A DNA stretch of 64,000 bases from Streptomyces sp. CB02261. GTDB taxonomy: Bacteria; Actinomycetota; Actinomycetes; Streptomycetales; Streptomycetaceae. The notes under the pieces are model-generated. The model was not told the DNA's origin. It searched no databases and worked only from the letters and a program-made list of their open reading frames with translations. The stretch's first letter is position 1, and the number at the start of each line of letters is the position of its first letter. Both the position numbers and the translations under genes were made by a program. Below are positions 60,794 to 64,000 of the stretch, piece after piece. The stretch is taken from the NCBI RefSeq assembly GCF_001905665.1, contig NZ_LIVX01000005.1:62001-126000 (forward strand). The letters run 5' to 3'.

Positions 60794-61576
60794 TCAGCCG
60801 TCGCCGAACATGGACCGCAGGGCGACCGCCCGGCTGTCCCGTACGTGCAACAGCGTGCAGGCCGCCGCCGCCTCCGCGTCCCCCGCCTCGATGTGCCGGT
60901 ACATCTCGGCGTGCTGGGCACGCATGTGGTCGGGCTCCTCGCGCAGCCCGAACACCAGCCGCAGCTGCCAGCTCAGCTGCTCCAGGGTGCGGGCGAGCAG
61001 GGGGTTGCCCGACATGGCGACGACGCACTCGTGGAACGCCGTGTGGGCGGCCACCTCGCGCGACCCCTCGTCCGCCGCGGCGGCCGACTCGGCCTGCCGG
61101 AGCGCGGCCCGAAGTGCGCCGAGGCCCTGGGAGTCGCCCGCCGCCCGCGCCCGCGCCGCGAGCCGGGAGGCCTGCACCGCCAGCGGTTCCCACACCTCGT
61201 AGAGGTGCTCCACGTCGGCGCGTTCCAGCCGGCGGACGCGGACGCCGCTGTGCGGGAGCAGTTCGAGGAGACCCTCGGTGACCAGCGCCCGCAGCGCCTC
61301 GCGCACCGGGACGCGGGACATGCCGAGCTCCTCGGCGACCTCCCGCTCCACGAGCCGCGCCCCCTGCGCGTACCGGCGGTCGACGATCCGTTGCAGGACG
61401 GCCTCACGCGCGCGCGTACTGAGCGGGACGGCGGAGGCGGCGGGAGGGGTGGGCGCGGGTGTCGCCCCCGTGGCCGGCTTTCCCCCGCCGGCCTTGCGGG
61501 AGTCGGCCGGCTTCCCCCCGCCGGCCTTGCGGGAGTCGTCCCCGGTCGTCGAGCCGGTCCCGTGTCTGTCCGCCAC
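60794..61576 (-). CDS. GntR-family (FadR/FCD) regulator
   Basis: About 260 residues. After a disordered leader the GntR winged helix is clear (LSTRAREAVLQRIVDRRYAQ, ELGMSRVPVREALRALVTEG), followed by the all-helical FCD ligand domain with its metal-ligand histidines in AAHTAFHECVVAMSGNP and AQHAEMYRHIEAGDAEAA. GTG 61576 has GAGG nine bases upstream; ATG 61660 is an alternative. The leader contains a tandem 11-residue repeat DSRKAGGGKPA. It probably controls the downstream hydrolase through the two GTATAC sites. Confidence 0.88.
   Translation of the reverse strand: MADRHGTGSTTGDDSRKAGGGKPADSRKAGGGKPATGATPAPTPPAASAVPLSTRAREAVLQRIVDRRYAQGARLVEREVAEELGMSRVPVREALRALVTEGLLELLPHSGVRVRRLERADVEHLYEVWEPLAVQASRLAARARAAGDSQGLGALRAALRQAESAAAADEGSREVAAHTAFHECVVAMSGNPLLARTLEQLSWQLRLVFGLREEPDHMRAQHAEMYRHIEAGDAEAAAACTLLHVRDSRAVALRSMFGDG
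61472..61537. repeat. Tandem 33-bp repeat in the GntR gene leader
   Basis: Two adjacent 33-bp units (61472-61504, 61505-61537) differ at one base and encode DSRKAGGGKPA twice. The repeat keeps frame and adds a basic flexible tail. Confidence 0.85.
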
Positions 61577-61871
61577 CTGTGCCGTCCTCTTCCGTCCTCT
61601 ACCGCCCCACTTCCGGGCGTGCCCCGGGGGCCGAGGATACGTCGGTCCACCGACGGTCACCGGTGGGGCCGTGAAGGTCTGTTGGTCCCTGGAGTCGGGC
61701 CCGGACTGTGGTACTGCCTTACCAGGACATCGTCACATTTGCGGCGTCATGCCGAGATCGCGTCGTTCCGTACTGTCGTACAGCCGTGAAAGGTGGCATC
61801 TGTTGCAGGAGGATCAGCAGCCGGACGGCCGCAAGGGCGGCGCCGAGCGGAGCGGCAGGGAAGGGCTGTCG

Positions 61872-63548
61872 GTGACGGCGGACCTGCCCGGCCGCCCCGA
61901 CCACCACCATCGCGCCCGGACCGACCGGATCGTGTTCGGCGTCAGCGCCGTCCTCACGGTGGCCTTCGTCGTCTGGGGCGCCACGGCCACCGACAGCCTG
62001 GAGAGCACGTCGAGCAGCCTCCTCGAAGGGCTGATCACCAACGGCGGCTGGGCCTTCATGCTGGCCGCCTCCGGGTTCGTCGTGTTCGCGCTCTGGCTGG
62101 CCATCAGCCGCTACGGGCGGATCACGCTCGGCCAGGAGGACGAGGGCCCGGAGTTCCGCACGGTGTCGTGGATCGCCATGATGTTCAGCGCCGGTATGGG
62201 CATCGGCCTGATGTTCTACGGCGTGAGCGAGCCCCTCGCCCACTACGGCACCCCGCCGCCCGGCACCCAGCCCGCCGACTCGGCCGAGCGGATGCAGACC
62301 GCCATGGCCACCACGCTCTTCCACTGGACGCTCCACCCGTGGGCCATCTACGCCGTCGTGGGGCTCGCCATCGCGTACTCCACGTTCCGGCGCCGCCGCC
62401 GTCAGACCATCAGCGCCGTCTTCGTCCCCCTGATGGGCGAGCGGCGGGCGTACGGCGGGCCCGGCCGGTTCATCGACATCCTCGCCATCTTCGCCACGCT
62501 CTTCGGCTCCGCGGCCTCGCTGGGCCTCGGCGCGCTCCAGATCGGCAGCGGCTTCCAGGAGCTGGACTGGATGGAGAAGACCGGCACTGGACTGCTCGTC
62601 GCCATCATCGCGGTCCTGACCGCGGCCTTCGTCCTCTCCGCCGTGTCCGGTGTGGAGAAGGGCATCCAGTGGCTCTCCAACATCAACATGGTCCTCGCGG
62701 GCGTGCTCGCCCTCTTCGTGTTCGTGGCCGGGCCCACCATCATCGTGCTGGACCTGCTGCCCACCTCGATCGCCGCGTACCTGGGCGACCTGCCGCAGCT
62801 GGCCGGCCGCACCGAGGCGACCAGCGGCGCGAACATCCACGACTGGCTCGGCAGCTGGACGGTCTTCTACTGGGCCTGGTGGATCTCCTGGACGCCCTTC
62901 GTGGGGATGTTCATCGCGCGGATCAGCCGGGGCCGGACCATCCGCCAGTTCGTCGGCGGAGTCATCCTGGTGCCCAGCACCGTGAGCCTGGTGTGGTTCG
63001 CCATCTTCGGCGGCACGGCCATGAAGCTCAGCGAGCAGGGCGAGCTCGCCGGGGAGACCACGCCGGAGGGTCAGCTCTTCGGTGTGCTGCAGGAGTTCCC
63101 GATCTCCGGCGCGATGAGCCTCCTCGTCATGGTCCTCGTCGGCATCTTCTTCGTCTCGGGCGCGGACGCCGCGTCGATCGTCATGGGCACGCTCTCCCAG
63201 CGCGGCGCGTTCGAGCCCGCCCGCCTCGTCGTCGTGTTCTGGGGCGTGGTGACCGGAGCGGTCGCCGCCATCATGCTCCTCATCGGCGACGGCCAGGGCG
63301 ACGCGCTGGCCGGCCTGCAGAACCTCACGATCCTGGTGGCCGCGCCGTTCGTCCTGGTCATGATCGGCATGTGTGTGGCCCTGATGCGGGACCTGCGCAA
63401 GGACCCGCTCATCGTCCGGGGCGAGGTCGGCCTCGAGGTCGTCGAACTCGCCGTGATCGCGGGGCACGAGCAGTACGACGGCGACTTCGAACTGCGCATC
63501 GGCCCGGGCTCCACGGACGCGCCCGAGCCGGACCGGCCCGGAAAATAG
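61872..63548 (+). CDS. BCCT-family betaine/choline/carnitine transporter
   Basis: Secondary transporter for quaternary ammonium osmolytes, 558 residues and twelve membrane helices. The family signatures are present: MFSAGMGIGLMFYGVSEPLA, HWTLHPWAIYAVVGLAIAY, and WWISWTPFVGMFIARISRGR with the tryptophan box. GTG 61872 is chosen for AGGGAAGGG upstream; TTG 61803 is possible. The short hydrophilic C-terminus contains GHEQYDGDFELRIG. It is divergent from the GntR gene; its substrate could be a compound related to the hydrolase, but osmoprotection is the default role. Confidence 0.93.
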   Translation: MTADLPGRPDHHHRARTDRIVFGVSAVLTVAFVVWGATATDSLESTSSSLLEGLITNGGWAFMLAASGFVVFALWLAISRYGRITLGQEDEGPEFRTVSWIAMMFSAGMGIGLMFYGVSEPLAHYGTPPPGTQPADSAERMQTAMATTLFHWTLHPWAIYAVVGLAIAYSTFRRRRRQTISAVFVPLMGERRAYGGPGRFIDILAIFATLFGSAASLGLGALQIGSGFQELDWMEKTGTGLLVAIIAVLTAAFVLSAVSGVEKGIQWLSNINMVLAGVLALFVFVAGPTIIVLDLLPTSIAAYLGDLPQLAGRTEATSGANIHDWLGSWTVFYWAWWISWTPFVGMFIARISRGRTIRQFVGGVILVPSTVSLVWFAIFGGTAMKLSEQGELAGETTPEGQLFGVLQEFPISGAMSLLVMVLVGIFFVSGADAASIVMGTLSQRGAFEPARLVVVFWGVVTGAVAAIMLLIGDGQGDALAGLQNLTILVAAPFVLVMIGMCVALMRDLRKDPLIVRGEVGLEVVELAVIAGHEQYDGDFELRIGPGSTDAPEPDRPGK

Positions 63549-63623
63549 AGCCGGCCCGGAAAGCGGGGCCGGTCCGGCAAAGGTAGGGCCGGCCCGGAAG
63601 AAGTAGGGCCGGACGGCACACGT
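63549..63623. repeat. GGGCCGG-rich short repeats between convergent genes
   Basis: Copies of a GCCGGCCCGGAA-like unit recur three or four times between the BCCT gene and the kinase gene. They can pair with each other and may end transcription from both sides. Confidence 0.5.
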
Positions 63624-64000
63624 CTAGGGTGCGAATCGAGGCGTGGGCTCCCCGCCGGGTGCCAGGTCCAGCGTCGCCCGGGCCCCGCCCTCCGGCGGGT
63701 TCTCGTAGCTCACCCGGGCGCCCAGGACCGCGGCCTGGCCCATGACGATCGTCAGGCCGAGGCCCAGTCCCGTGCCCCGCTCGCGCGCCCCGGTGCGGAA
63801 GCGCCGCGGGCCCTCCGCCAGGAGGCCGTCGGGGAAGCCGGGCCCGTGGTCGGACACGCGGACGGCGGTTCCGTCGACCTCCAGGAGGACCGGCGGGGCA
63901 CCGTGCCGGCGGGCGTTGGTGACCAGGTTGGCCAGGATTCTTTCGACCCGGCGCGGGTCGGTCTCCACCACCTCGTCCTCGCGGATCCGTACCTCGACCT
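63624..64000 (-). CDS. Sensor histidine kinase, C-terminal fragment
   Basis: The last 125 residues of a two-component kinase; the rest lies beyond the right edge. The ATP-binding domain is clear: N box RILANLVTNARRHG, G1 box VSDHGPGFPDGLL and G2 box RGTGLGLGLTIVMGQA. It is convergent with the BCCT gene. The sensor domain and partner regulator cannot be seen, so the signal is unknown. Confidence 0.9.
   Translation of the reverse strand, partial: VEVRIREDEVVETDPRRVERILANLVTNARRHGAPPVLLEVDGTAVRVSDHGPGFPDGLLAEGPRRFRTGARERGTGLGLGLTIVMGQAAVLGARVSYENPPEGGARATLDLAPGGEPTPRFAP

Overview
The window is high-GC DNA (GC-rich third codon positions, GTG and TTG starts, short overlapping start/stop junctions) typical of Streptomyces or a close relative. 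All calls come from reading the sequence; no database search was possible.

Positions 1-6740 hold a beta-1,3-glucan uptake and degradation locus: a CUT1 sugar ABC transporter (binding lipoprotein, permease, and the first codons of a second permease running off the left edge), a secreted GH81 endo-beta-1,3-glucanase, and a LacI-type regulator. Three near-identical GAGAGCGCTC palindromes lie in the control regions. Positions 6813-17785 hold four genes of unclear role: a 1612-residue protein of no recognised family, a 207-residue protein that may be the tail of a SWIM-type helicase partner, a small membrane protein, and a 1577-residue SNF2 helicase whose N-terminal half looks like degenerate double-stranded-RNA-binding repeats.

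The centre (about 17.9-53.9 kb) is one hydroxamate siderophore cluster. It encodes two ferric-siderophore uptake sets that share one ATPase, an N5-hydroxyornithine formyltransferase, an ornithine N5-hydroxylase, a 4830-residue tetramodular NRPS (C-A-T four times, then a terminal C, with no E and no TE), an MbtH protein, a heterodimeric ABC exporter, an amidohydrolase with a small partner, and a complete argC-argJ-argB-argD operon that makes ornithine. Adenylation pockets read as X-Ser-N5-hydroxyornithine-X with the same X in modules 1 and 4. With the formyltransferase and a terminal C domain in place of a thioesterase, this fits a foroxymithine-like peptide, the formyl counterpart of erythrochelin. 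Six 19-bp iron boxes (DmdR1/IdeR type, consensus near TTAGGTTAGGCTCACCTAA) precede the transport and biosynthesis operons. One lies upstream of argC, which implies that ornithine supply is switched on by iron starvation.

Positions 54.0-59.2 kb hold a hypothetical gene, a GH16-like protein without a signal peptide, a secreted PL1 pectate lyase with its own LacI-type operator, a small secreted two-repeat protein, and a VOC-fold protein. Positions 59.2-64.0 kb hold a Tat-exported cytosine-deaminase-like hydrolase with a GntR/FCD regulator and two GTATAC-centred sites, a BCCT osmolyte transporter, and the 3' end of a sensor histidine kinase running off the right edge. No rRNA, tRNA, IS element, prophage or CRISPR array was seen.
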